Shown here: piece by piece, positions 7,496 to 14,863 of the stretch
How the letters are laid out: every line of letters starts with the position of its first letter
Numbering within the stretch: the stretch's first letter is position 1
NCBI GenBank assembly: GCA_017530275.1
Contig: JAFXMP010000195.1
Location: forward strand, 1-37,776
Direction of reading: 5' to 3'
Length of the DNA stretch: 37,776 bases
Origin: Clostridia bacterium
Lineage (GTDB): Bacteria > Bacillota_A > Clostridia > Christensenellales > Aristaeellaceae
Program-made: the position numbers and the translations under genes
Notes under the pieces: model-generated
What the model saw: only the letters and a program-made list of their open reading frames with translations
The model's database searches: none
Told to the model about the DNA's origin: nothing

Positions 7496-8797
7496 ATGGC
7501 CCTGCACGTGATGGAAGAAGCCAACCGCTGCCTGCAATGCAAAAAGCCCCGTTGTCAGGAGGGCTGTCCCATTCACACCAATATCCCGGCGGTCATTCGC
7601 CTGCTCAAGGAAGGGAAACTGAACGACGCGGGCTGGATGCTCTTTGAAAACAACCCGCTGACTACGGTTTGCGCTCTGGTGTGCAATCATGAAAAGCAAT
7701 GCGAGGGGCACTGCGTCCGGGGGATCAAAGAAGCGCCGGTGCATTTTTCCGTCATTGAGAGCTACATTTCCACCACCTACGCCAACCAGATGGTGAAGGG
7801 TCCTGCGCCGTCCAACGGCAGGAAAGCCGCTGTCATCGGCGCGGGCCCGGCGGGAATCACCGTGGCCATCATTCTGGCCCGGAAGGGCTATCAGGTGACG
7901 ATCTTCGACAGCCGGGACAAAATCGGCGGGGTGATGCGCTATGGCATCCCGGATTTCCGCCTGCCCGATTCCGTGCTGGATGATCTGGCCTACCGCCATC
8001 TGGAACTGAAAGGCATCCGGTTCCGGCCCAACACCTATATCGGCAGCGCCATCACCATCGACGATCTGTTCCGCGACGGGTATCAGAGCGTGTTCGTGGG
8101 CGCGGGCCTGTGGAAGCCCCGGAAGCTGAATATCCGGGGGGAGAGCTTAGGTCACGTGACCTACGCCATCAATTATCTGGCCAGTCCCGCCGCCTTCCGC
8201 TTGGGCGAGCGCATCATAGTCATCGGCACGGGCAACAGCGCCATGGACTGCGCCCGCACCGCCATCCGCCACGGAGCCCGGTACGTTTCCTGCGTGAATC
8301 TGACCGATACCCTGACCGCCAGCCAGTACGAAAGCAGTTATGCCAAACTGGAGGGAGTGGATTTCATCTACAATAAGTGCACCCTGGAAATACGGGAGGA
8401 CGGCGTGATTTTAGCCGACAGTCAGGTGGGTGAGGAAGGAAAAATCACTCCCATTCCCGGTACGGAAAAGCTATACCCCTGCACCGGCGTGATCGTGGCC
8501 GTCAGCCAGGGTGCGGAAAGCAATCTGATCACCACCACCAAAGATATCGACACAAGCAAAAGCGGTCTGCTCACTGTGGACGCTGACGGCCATACCAGCC
8601 GCCCCGGCGTGTTTGCGGCAGGCGACGCAGCCAGCGGAGCCCGCACCGTGGTGGAGGCCGTGGCCAACAGCAAGCGAGTGGCCGAAGCCATGCACGAATA
8701 CATGCAAACCCTGCCCCTGCCCGTCACTACCGATTATCCTAATGCGCCCACAGTGGAAAACGTGGACGCGGCTGCACAGGCAGAGCAGAAATTGTAA
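7496..8797 (+). CDS. GltD/NfnB-like FAD- and NAD(P)-binding oxidoreductase
   Basis: Flavin-dependent oxidoreductase of the glutamate-synthase small-subunit family, 433 residues, cytoplasmic. The ATG follows ACGGAGGTT (7482-7490). The N-terminal iron-sulfur domain has Cys12, 15, 20, 24 and Cys59, 63, 69, 73, a pattern typical of GltD and related subunits. The FAD motif is AVIGAGPAG (about 112-120). A second nucleotide-binding motif (VIGTGNSAMDCART) and a closing FAD contact (RPGVFAAGDAASG) follow. In glutamate synthase this subunit passes electrons from NADPH to GltB, but no gltB or other partner is adjacent. It could equally belong to the NfnB, SudA or orphan GltD-like groups. Family assignment is firm; the specific reaction is not. 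Confidence 0.87.
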   Translation: MALHVMEEANRCLQCKKPRCQEGCPIHTNIPAVIRLLKEGKLNDAGWMLFENNPLTTVCALVCNHEKQCEGHCVRGIKEAPVHFSVIESYISTTYANQMVKGPAPSNGRKAAVIGAGPAGITVAIILARKGYQVTIFDSRDKIGGVMRYGIPDFRLPDSVLDDLAYRHLELKGIRFRPNTYIGSAITIDDLFRDGYQSVFVGAGLWKPRKLNIRGESLGHVTYAINYLASPAAFRLGERIIVIGTGNSAMDCARTAIRHGARYVSCVNLTDTLTASQYESSYAKLEGVDFIYNKCTLEIREDGVILADSQVGEEGKITPIPGTEKLYPCTGVIVAVSQGAESNLITTTKDIDTSKSGLLTVDADGHTSRPGVFAAGDAASGARTVVEAVANSKRVAEAMHEYMQTLPLPVTTDYPNAPTVENVDAAAQAEQKL

Positions 8798-8975
8798 AAT
8801 CGTGGAATAGAATCATGATTCCAGTATATTGTTCCACGTTGGTCTTTTCGATATGAAATTATATTATATTGAAAAATGCGGCAACACAATTTCAACGCAA
8901 TCGCTACGCCGTCTTGTTGCGATGCATAAGAATAGCGCCTGGGTTATCGCTTATCATGATACTCCCAGGCGTTAA
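8798..8975. other. Non-coding stretch with two hairpins
   Basis: No gene found. CGTGGAA (8801-8807) pairs with TTCCACG (8832-8838), with an internal palindrome GAATCATGATTC (8810-8821). This could end the oxidoreductase transcript, though the T-run is weak. A second stem, CGCCTGGG (8936-8943) with CCCAGGCG (8964-8971), lies just before the integrase remnant. The stretch is more AT-rich than the genes around it. Confidence 0.5.
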
Positions 8976-9077
8976 TCTGTTGTTCTTAGCTTTCATATAC
9001 ACTCGCTTAACCAAAGTACCGAAACCGTGATGAAGGACAGCGCGGATAAGATGCAAAGGTTCATCGAATCGCTGTGA
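8976..9077 (+). pseudogene. Probable C-terminal remnant of a tyrosine integrase
   Basis: A 33-codon open stretch between in-frame stops ends in STETVMKDSADKMQRFIESL. This resembles the tail of phage or conjugative-element integrases, which commonly end with a YxHxT..M...AA.KM..F pattern. No catalytic domain is found upstream in any frame, so at most the 3' end of a former integrase gene is left. The tail points toward the 3' end of the adjacent tRNA-Ser gene, the usual arrangement at an integration site. The assignment rests on a short match, hence moderate confidence. Confidence 0.5.
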
Positions 9078-9084
9078 AAAAGCT

Positions 9085-9110
9085 AAAGTGGGTACAAAAG
9101 TGGGTACAAA
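9085..9110 (+). repeat. Two-copy 12-bp tandem repeat near the tRNA-Ser 3' end
   Basis: AAAGTGGGTACA occurs twice in direct tandem (9085-9096 and 9097-9108), directly after the integrase-like tail and before the tRNA terminator. Short direct repeats here may be integrase arm-binding sites or an attachment-site scar (inference). Confidence 0.55.
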
Positions 9111-9147
9111 ACAAAGAAGAAAGCCCAGGAACCTTGAAATTCCTGGA
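9108..9147 (-). terminator. Terminator of tRNA-Ser (minus strand)
   Basis: On the minus strand CCAGGAA pairs with TTCCTGG (plus coordinates 9125-9147, loop of about 8-9 nt) and is followed by a T-rich tract complementary to 9108-9122. It lies immediately downstream of the tRNA-Ser gene. Confidence 0.75.
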
Positions 9148-9154
9148 CTTTCTC

Positions 9155-9246
9155 TGGCGGAGAAGGAGAGATTCGAACTCTCGAACCGTTTTACCGGTTA
9201 CACGATTTCCAGTCGTGCGCCCTCGACCAAGCTAGGCGACTTCTCC
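9155..9246 (-). tRNA. tRNA-Ser (anticodon GGA)
   Basis: Read on the minus strand, the gene gives a full serine tRNA. The acceptor stem is GGAGAAG/CTTCTCC with G as discriminator and an encoded CCA (9155-9157). The anticodon stem is CACGA/TCGTG with loop CTGGAAA, giving anticodon GGA. It has the long variable arm typical of type II tRNAs (AACCG...CGGTT) and a T-arm GAGAG-TTCGAAT-CTCTC. It decodes UCC/UCU. It has its own promoter and terminator. Confidence 0.97.
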
Positions 9247-9278
9247 ATCTTCGCGACCGTTGCTTGCCGACATGGGCC

Positions 9279-9307
9279 ATTTTACCACGAGATGGACAGT
9301 ACGTCAA
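9279..9307 (-). promoter_or_regulatory. Promoter of tRNA-Ser (minus strand)
   Basis: On the minus strand TTGACG (9307-9302) and TAAAAT (9284-9279) are 17 bp apart and lie about 33 bp before the tRNA 5' end. Confidence 0.8.
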
Positions 9308-9398
9308 GCATTAATTTTTCGTTTTCATGACCTAATATTTTTGTAATATATTTAACAATGTCTTAACTTATATGTTTGTTCAAGTGCTTTTTTCTTGG

Positions 9399-9427
9399 TT
9401 GACATTGACCATTTTTAACAGTATAAT
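9399..9427 (+). promoter_or_regulatory. Consensus sigma-70/sigma-A promoter of the glycan importer operon
   Basis: Perfect TTGACA (9399-9404) and perfect TATAAT (9422-9427) are 17 bp apart. Transcription would begin near 9434. A promoter this strong ahead of a sugar importer operon suggests control by a repressor, by catabolite control or in the leader, but no clear operator is recognised. Confidence 0.88.
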
Positions 9428-9433
9428 GAATCG

Positions 9434-9698
9434 GAATATGGCAGAAAACGTACAAAAGAGGCGAAAGCGTCTTTCCATGCCGCCTTGTTCCTTTTGTGTT
9501 ATTTTCCGTCCAAATAGTCTTCTTTAAGGCTCTGCATTTCATGCCTTATTGTTTAAAGCGACTGAGAAATAATTCCGCACTTCTGGCATATTCTGGCCGA
9601 CAGGACGTGATCCTGTGGTTTTGGAGAATATATAGAATAAATCTATAAATTGACAGATACCCATGGAAATGGATCAATCTGATAGGGGAGAGGTGCCC
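9434..9698 (+). promoter_or_regulatory. Long untranslated leader of the importer operon
   Basis: About 265 nt separate the predicted transcription start from the first gene. The leader holds a nested stem near its 5' end: ACAAAAG (9452-9458) with CTTTTGT (9491-9497), and inside it GGCG (9460-9463) with CGCC (9481-9484). A small hairpin ACAGGA/TCCTGT lies at 9600-9616. It matches no riboswitch class that I recognise. Function is unknown. Confidence 0.45.
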
Positions 9699-12596
9699 AT
9701 GCAAAAAAAAGGTTTAGGTTGGTTGATCGGGATTGTATGCCTTGTGGCAGTGGTGGCGCTGATCGTTTTGTTTGGCGGCGGAGCGCAGGACTTCCACGAG
9801 AAGTATGAAGGCGTGGACCTGACTGCCGACGTGTCTGGCCTGGGACGGGAGGATACCTATGCTAACTACCTCCAGGCACACGCGGACGCGCCCAGCGGCA
9901 GCGCAGAGGCTGTGATCGATATCGCGGCCTTCGAGGGTGACGCCGAACTGCGGGAGGAAAACGGCGTTCCCTGCGTGTACACGCCGGACGGCTCTTACGT
10001 CACCTGGAAGGTGAAGGTGGAGCAGGCTGGCATGTACAATATCCAGCTGGATTATCTCACAACCGCCTCCCGTGGGGTGGATATTGAGCGCGAATTGTAT
10101 ATCAACGGCGAGCTTCCCTTCTCGGGGGCGCGCTCTTTGTGCTTCACCCGTTTATGGAAGGATGGAGCTCAGGTGCGCCAGGATAACCAGGGCAACGACA
10201 TCCGGCCCACCCAGGTGGAAGTGTTCGACTGGCAGACTGTACGGTGCAAGGACGATATGGGCTATGTTGCCGAACCCTACAAGTTCTATTTTGAGGCGGG
10301 GGAAAACACCCTGTCCTTCAAAGCGGTCAACGAGCCCATGATCATCGGCGCTATTTCGCTCATGCCGGTGCAGGTATTCGCCACCTATGAGGAATACAGC
10401 GCGGGACAGCCGCAGATTTCCATGTCCGAATCCGCCAGGAACTGGCAGGTGACGGTCCAGGGAGAAGCCAGCAGCCTGCGTTCTTCGCCCTCTCTGTATG
10501 CCCGGTATGACCGGTCCTCTCCGGCGACCGAACCTTACAGCGTCACCAATACGGTGCTCAACTATATCGGCGGCGACCCCTGGAACAACGCGGGCCAGTG
10601 GATCGAATGGCAGGTGGACGTGCCGGAGGACGGGTATTACAATCTGTCGATCAAGGGCCGTCAGGCCTACCAGCGCGGCGCGATTTCCAGCCGCATGGTG
10701 TACATTGACGGAGAGATACTCTTCGACGCCATGAGCAACGTGGCTTTCGATTACAATACTTCCTGGGATTTGCGCACGCTTGCGGACGGGCAGGGTACGC
10801 CGTACCGGTTCTATCTTACCAAGGGCAGCCACACCATTCGTATGGAAGCCACCCTGGGCGATATGGGCGCGGTGCTGCAGCAGATGGAGGACAGCATTTA
10901 CCGCCTGAACCTGATCTACCGCAAGATCCTGGTGCTCACCGGCCCCAACCCCGACCGTTTCCGTGATTACAGCTTGGAAAAGGTGTACCCGGAAGTGATC
11001 GAAGCCATGAGTCTGGAAAGCAAGCGCTTGTATAAGCTGGTGGACGACACGGTGGCCATCACCGGCCAGAAGAGCGACCGCGTGGCCGTGGCACAGACCC
11101 TGGCCGTTCAGTTGGAAAACTTCGTGAACCACACCGAGCGCATCACCCAGTCCTTCTCCAACTTTAAAGACAATATCACGAGTCTGGGCACCGCCATGCT
11201 GAACATGGCAGAAACCAAGCTGGACGTTGACCTGCTGGTGATCAGCGGCGAAAAGGCCGCGCTGCCTAAGGTGCATGACAGCGCCTTGGACAAGCTGGCC
11301 CATGAGGTCCGCTCCGCCGTGGCTTCCTACTTTGTGGATTACAACGCCCTGGGCGATACCTATGACGATAACGCCGAAAACGCCGATAAGCTGATCGAGG
11401 TGTGGATCACCACGGGCCGTGACCAGAGCACGGTGCTGAAAACCATGGTGGACGATACCTTCACCCCCGATACCGGCATCCGGGTGAACGTGAAGCTGGT
11501 GGTGGCGGACACGCTGCTCACCGCCGTGGTGGCGGGCAACGGGCCGGACGTGGTGCTCAGCGTGGGCAGCTGGTTCCCGGTGAACTACGCCATGCGCAAC
11601 GCTGTGGAGGACCTGACCCAGTTCTCGGACTTTGACGAGGTGGTAAAGCCCTTCTATGAAAGCGCTTTGGCGTCCATGCGCTATAACAGCGGCGTGTACG
11701 CCCTGCCGGAGACACAGGATTTCCCCGTGCTGTTCTACCGTGAGGACGTGCTGGAAGAGCTGGGACTGGAAGTGCCCAAAACCTGGGACGACCTGATCGC
11801 CCTGCTGCCCACTATCCAGGGCAACAACCTGTCCGTTGGCGTTCCCTATCCGGACATTACCAATGCCGATATATCCATTCTCAATTCCCTCATTTATCAG
11901 AATGGCGGCGCCATTTATGACGATCAGGCCATGCGCACCCTGATCGACAGCGAAAACGGCGTAGCAGCGTTCAAGCTGTACACCTCCCTGTACAACGACT
12001 ACGGCCTGCCCACGGTGTACGACTTCGTCAGCCGCTTCCGTTCCGGCGAAATGCCTATCGGCCTGGCCACCTACAGCCAGTTCAACACCCTGTCCGTATC
12101 CGCGCCGGAAATCCGCAACCTGTGGGATTTCGCCGCCTTCCCGGGCACGGTGCAGACGGACGGCACGGTGGACAATTCCGTGCACTGCTCCGGCGTGTGC
12201 TGCATGATGATCGCCACGGACGACGTGAACGTGAAAAACAACAGCTGGGAGTTCCTCAAATGGTGGGTGAGCACTGAAACCCAAGTGCGCTTTGGCCGGG
12301 AGATCGAAAGCGTGCTGGGTTCCTCCGCCCGCTATACCACCGCCAACACGGAGGCGCTCAAGCAATTGGCCTGGAGCGCCGACCAATTGAAGGTGCTGGA
12401 GGAACAGATGGCTCATACGGTGGGCTTCCGGGAAATTGCCGGCGGCTATTCCACCACCCGCCATATGACCAACGCCATCCGCCGGGTCATCAACAACAAG
12501 GAAGACGCCCGCGAAACGCTGCTGACCTACGCCCGCACCATCAACGAGGAAATCAAGGTCAAGCGCAGGGAATTCAACCTGCCCCTGTACGAATGA
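9699..12596 (+). CDS. Membrane-anchored ABC solute-binding protein fused to two carbohydrate-binding-like modules
   Basis: Captures an extracellular substrate, probably an oligosaccharide, for the permeases that follow. It has 965 residues, about twice the usual length. The ATG at 9699 is chosen over 9663 because GGGGAGAGG (9685-9693) precedes it. Residues 9-26 form an uncleaved-looking membrane anchor. Two beta-sandwich, CBM35/CBM6-like modules follow, recognised by VTWKVKVEQAGMYNIQLDY (about 100) and IEWQVDVPEDGYYNLSIKG (about 303). A largely helical linker covers about 400-560. A family-1 solute-binding domain runs from about 565 to the end (TGIRVNVKLV, NGPDVVLSVGSWFPV, FYREDVLEELGLEVPKTWDDL). 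No lipobox is seen. Module families are by resemblance; the substrate is unknown. Confidence 0.85.
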   Translation: MQKKGLGWLIGIVCLVAVVALIVLFGGGAQDFHEKYEGVDLTADVSGLGREDTYANYLQAHADAPSGSAEAVIDIAAFEGDAELREENGVPCVYTPDGSYVTWKVKVEQAGMYNIQLDYLTTASRGVDIERELYINGELPFSGARSLCFTRLWKDGAQVRQDNQGNDIRPTQVEVFDWQTVRCKDDMGYVAEPYKFYFEAGENTLSFKAVNEPMIIGAISLMPVQVFATYEEYSAGQPQISMSESARNWQVTVQGEASSLRSSPSLYARYDRSSPATEPYSVTNTVLNYIGGDPWNNAGQWIEWQVDVPEDGYYNLSIKGRQAYQRGAISSRMVYIDGEILFDAMSNVAFDYNTSWDLRTLADGQGTPYRFYLTKGSHTIRMEATLGDMGAVLQQMEDSIYRLNLIYRKILVLTGPNPDRFRDYSLEKVYPEVIEAMSLESKRLYKLVDDTVAITGQKSDRVAVAQTLAVQLENFVNHTERITQSFSNFKDNITSLGTAMLNMAETKLDVDLLVISGEKAALPKVHDSALDKLAHEVRSAVASYFVDYNALGDTYDDNAENADKLIEVWITTGRDQSTVLKTMVDDTFTPDTGIRVNVKLVVADTLLTAVVAGNGPDVVLSVGSWFPVNYAMRNAVEDLTQFSDFDEVVKPFYESALASMRYNSGVYALPETQDFPVLFYREDVLEELGLEVPKTWDDLIALLPTIQGNNLSVGVPYPDITNADISILNSLIYQNGGAIYDDQAMRTLIDSENGVAAFKLYTSLYNDYGLPTVYDFVSRFRSGEMPIGLATYSQFNTLSVSAPEIRNLWDFAAFPGTVQTDGTVDNSVHCSGVCCMMIATDDVNVKNNSWEFLKWWVSTETQVRFGREIESVLGSSARYTTANTEALKQLAWSADQLKVLEEQMAHTVGFREIAGGYSTTRHMTNAIRRVINNKEDARETLLTYARTINEEIKVKRREFNLPLYE

Positions 12597-12618
12597 GAGG
12601 AGAAAGGAGGAAAACCGC

Positions 12619-13557
12619 ATGCAGTCTGTTTTCGGCAAATACTGGAACATGAAACGGGAAAGCCTGCGATATAACTGGGACAAGGCCAAGCGGATGAAGG
12701 TATGCTATCTGTTCCTGCTGCCCTACGCGGTGCTGTTCACCACGTTCATCATCCTGCCCATCCTCACTTCCATTTATTACAGCTTTACCTACTACAACAT
12801 CCTGGAGCCCGCCCGCTTCATCGGTTTCCAGAATTACATCAACCTGGTCCTGCAAGACGAGGTATTCCTGACGGCGGTGAAGAACACCTTCGTCATCGCC
12901 GTGATCGTCGGCCCCATCGGATACATCCTTTCCTTCCTGTTCGCCTGGTTCATTAACGAACTGCCCCGCTGGCTGCGCACCATCGCCGTGGTGGTTTTCT
13001 ATGCCCCGTCCATCGCGGGCGGCGCTTACGCGGTATTCAGCATCATTTTCCGCGGCGACGCTTACGGCTATCTGAACTCTGTGCTGCTCCAGTTCGGCCT
13101 GATCGACGCGCCCTACCTGTGGCTGCTTGATCCCAGGTACATCCTGCCGGTGATTATCATTGTCAGCCTATGGATGAGCATGGGTTCCGGCTTCCTAAGC
13201 TTCGTGGCTGGCCTGCAGGGCGTGGACCGCAGCATGTACGAAGCGGGCTATGTGGACGGCATCCGCAACCGCTGGCAGGAATTGTATTTCATCACCCTGC
13301 CCAGCATGAAGCCCATGCTGCTGTTCGGCGCGGTCATGTCCATTACCGGCGCGTTCAACGTCAGCGACGTGCCCCGGGCCCTGGCGGGCTATCCCAGCAC
13401 GGACTACGCGGCCCGCACCATCGTTACGCACCTGTTCGACTATGGCTTCTCCCGGTTTGAAATGGGTTACGCCTCCGCCATCGCGACGGTGCTGTTCCTG
13501 ATCATGCTCCTTTGCAACAAGGTGATCCAGTCTGCGCTGAGGAAGGTGGGCACATGA
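12619..13557 (+). CDS. ABC sugar permease, first importer, MalF/UgpA-like
   Basis: Integral membrane subunit of a carbohydrate ABC importer, 312 residues with about six spans. The first is MKVCYLFLLPYAVLFTTFIIL. The EAA loop that docks the ATPase is EAGYVDGIRNRWQELYFITLP (about 207-227). AAAGGAGG at 12604-12611 sets the start. It lies 22 nt after the solute-binding protein gene and overlaps the next permease gene by 4 nt (ATGA), so the three products should form one transporter. No ATPase gene is found in the window; a shared MsmK-type ATPase encoded elsewhere is the likely partner (established for many Bacillota sugar importers). Confidence 0.93.
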   Translation: MQSVFGKYWNMKRESLRYNWDKAKRMKVCYLFLLPYAVLFTTFIILPILTSIYYSFTYYNILEPARFIGFQNYINLVLQDEVFLTAVKNTFVIAVIVGPIGYILSFLFAWFINELPRWLRTIAVVVFYAPSIAGGAYAVFSIIFRGDAYGYLNSVLLQFGLIDAPYLWLLDPRYILPVIIIVSLWMSMGSGFLSFVAGLQGVDRSMYEAGYVDGIRNRWQELYFITLPSMKPMLLFGAVMSITGAFNVSDVPRALAGYPSTDYAARTIVTHLFDYGFSRFEMGYASAIATVLFLIMLLCNKVIQSALRKVGT

Positions 13558-14825
13558 GCACGAAAAAGAAACCGATCGTAAAAATCGAGCAGCCCAAAAC
13601 CCAGTCCCGGGCGGCGCAGCTGCATTATTTGGCGCAGCTCCGCGGCGAGATCGAGGAAGAAAAACCGAAGCTGAACAAAAAGAAGTTCGTTATTATTTCT
13701 TTGATCGTTTTGGCTCTGCTGGCGGGGCTGCTGGTCTATTCCAATTTCCTGTTTAATTCCATCGAGAGCGCCAATATAGACATGGAAACCCATTCCCGCA
13801 CCCTGATGGTGATGCTGGGCAAGGATTCCAGCCAGGTCATAGAAGGCGAGGCAGAAGTAACACCGGACGAGATGACCAAGCTGAACAGCTGGTCTTCCAT
13901 CATGCTTTTGATTCGGGTGATCGCCATTGCCGGCCTTGTGATATATGGCTTCTACGCGTTTATCACCCTGCTGCAGCCCAAGCGCCGCAAGCCCAACCGC
14001 AGTTTCTGGGGCGATTTGGGCATCTACACGCTGCTCACCATCATCGCCGTGGCCATGGCGTTCCCCCTGATATTCTCCATCGCCATGTCTCTGAAACCCC
14101 TGGACGAGCTGTTCCGCTTCCCGCCCAAGGTGTTTCCCGATCATCCCACCTTCGATAATTTCAGCGATTTGATCGTTACCATGGGCCAAAGCTGGGTGCC
14201 CTTCTCCCGGTATCTGATCAACACCGTGTTCATCACCTTCGTAGGCACCTTCGGCCACGTGCTGATCGCGTCCATGGCGGCCTTCGTCTTATCGAAGTAT
14301 GATTTCCCCGGCGGGAAAACCTTCTTCAAGATCGTCGTAACCGCCCTGATGTTTACCGGTTATGTGACGGGCATCCCCAACTTCGTGATTATGAGCAAGA
14401 TCGGCATTATCGATACCTATCTTGCCGTGATCCTGCCCGCCTTCGCCGCCCCCATCGGCCTGTTCCTGATGAAGCAGTTCATGGAGAGCCTGCCCGATTC
14501 CCTGATCGAGGCGGCGCACCTGGACGGCGCGGGGGAGGGGCGTATCTTCTGGTCCATCGTTATGCCCAACGTGAAGCCCGCTTGGCTGACCATCAGCATC
14601 TTCTCCGTGCAGAGCCTGTGGAATACCAACGCTGCCACGGTGATCCGCACCGAATCCAAGAAAACCCTGGTGTACGCTTTGCAGCAGATTCAGGCTGGTG
14701 GCATCGCCCGCACGGGCCAGGCCGCGGCGGTCACCGTGGTAGTTATGCTTGTGCCGATCACGATTTTCATCCTCTTCCAGGGCCAGATCGTGGAAACCAT
14801 GTCCAGCTCGGGTCTGAAGGATTGA
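13554..14825 (+). CDS. ABC sugar permease, first importer, MalG-like with an unusual N-terminal extension
   Basis: Second membrane subunit, 423 residues against the usual ~280. The permease core starts near residue 150 (FWGDLGIYTLLTIIAVAMAF) and has the EAA loop IEAAHLDGAGEGRIFWSIVMP (about 317-338). The extra N-terminal part has a charged cytoplasmic stretch (1-43), a membrane span (44-67), an outside loop of about 45 residues, and another span (114-140). The two extra spans may bind another operon product. The ATG at 13554 overlaps the preceding stop. The next gene is 38 nt downstream. Confidence 0.9.
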   Translation: MSTKKKPIVKIEQPKTQSRAAQLHYLAQLRGEIEEEKPKLNKKKFVIISLIVLALLAGLLVYSNFLFNSIESANIDMETHSRTLMVMLGKDSSQVIEGEAEVTPDEMTKLNSWSSIMLLIRVIAIAGLVIYGFYAFITLLQPKRRKPNRSFWGDLGIYTLLTIIAVAMAFPLIFSIAMSLKPLDELFRFPPKVFPDHPTFDNFSDLIVTMGQSWVPFSRYLINTVFITFVGTFGHVLIASMAAFVLSKYDFPGGKTFFKIVVTALMFTGYVTGIPNFVIMSKIGIIDTYLAVILPAFAAPIGLFLMKQFMESLPDSLIEAAHLDGAGEGRIFWSIVMPNVKPAWLTISIFSVQSLWNTNAATVIRTESKKTLVYALQQIQAGGIARTGQAAAVTVVVMLVPITIFILFQGQIVETMSSSGLKD

Positions 14826-14863
14826 CGGAGATCCTGAACGATAAGATGGGAGGGAGAAAAACA

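Noticed and set aside
9088..9330. 80-codon plus-strand frame across the tRNA
   Set aside because: It only reads through the tRNA-Ser gene on the other strand; no ribosome binding site.
9434..9698. Known riboswitch in the importer leader
   Set aside because: No conserved core of any riboswitch or T-box class was recognised; left as an uncharacterised leader.
10152..12689. 845-codon open frame on the minus strand
   Set aside because: Antisense shadow of the solute-binding fusion gene; His/Gly/Val-rich translation without domains.
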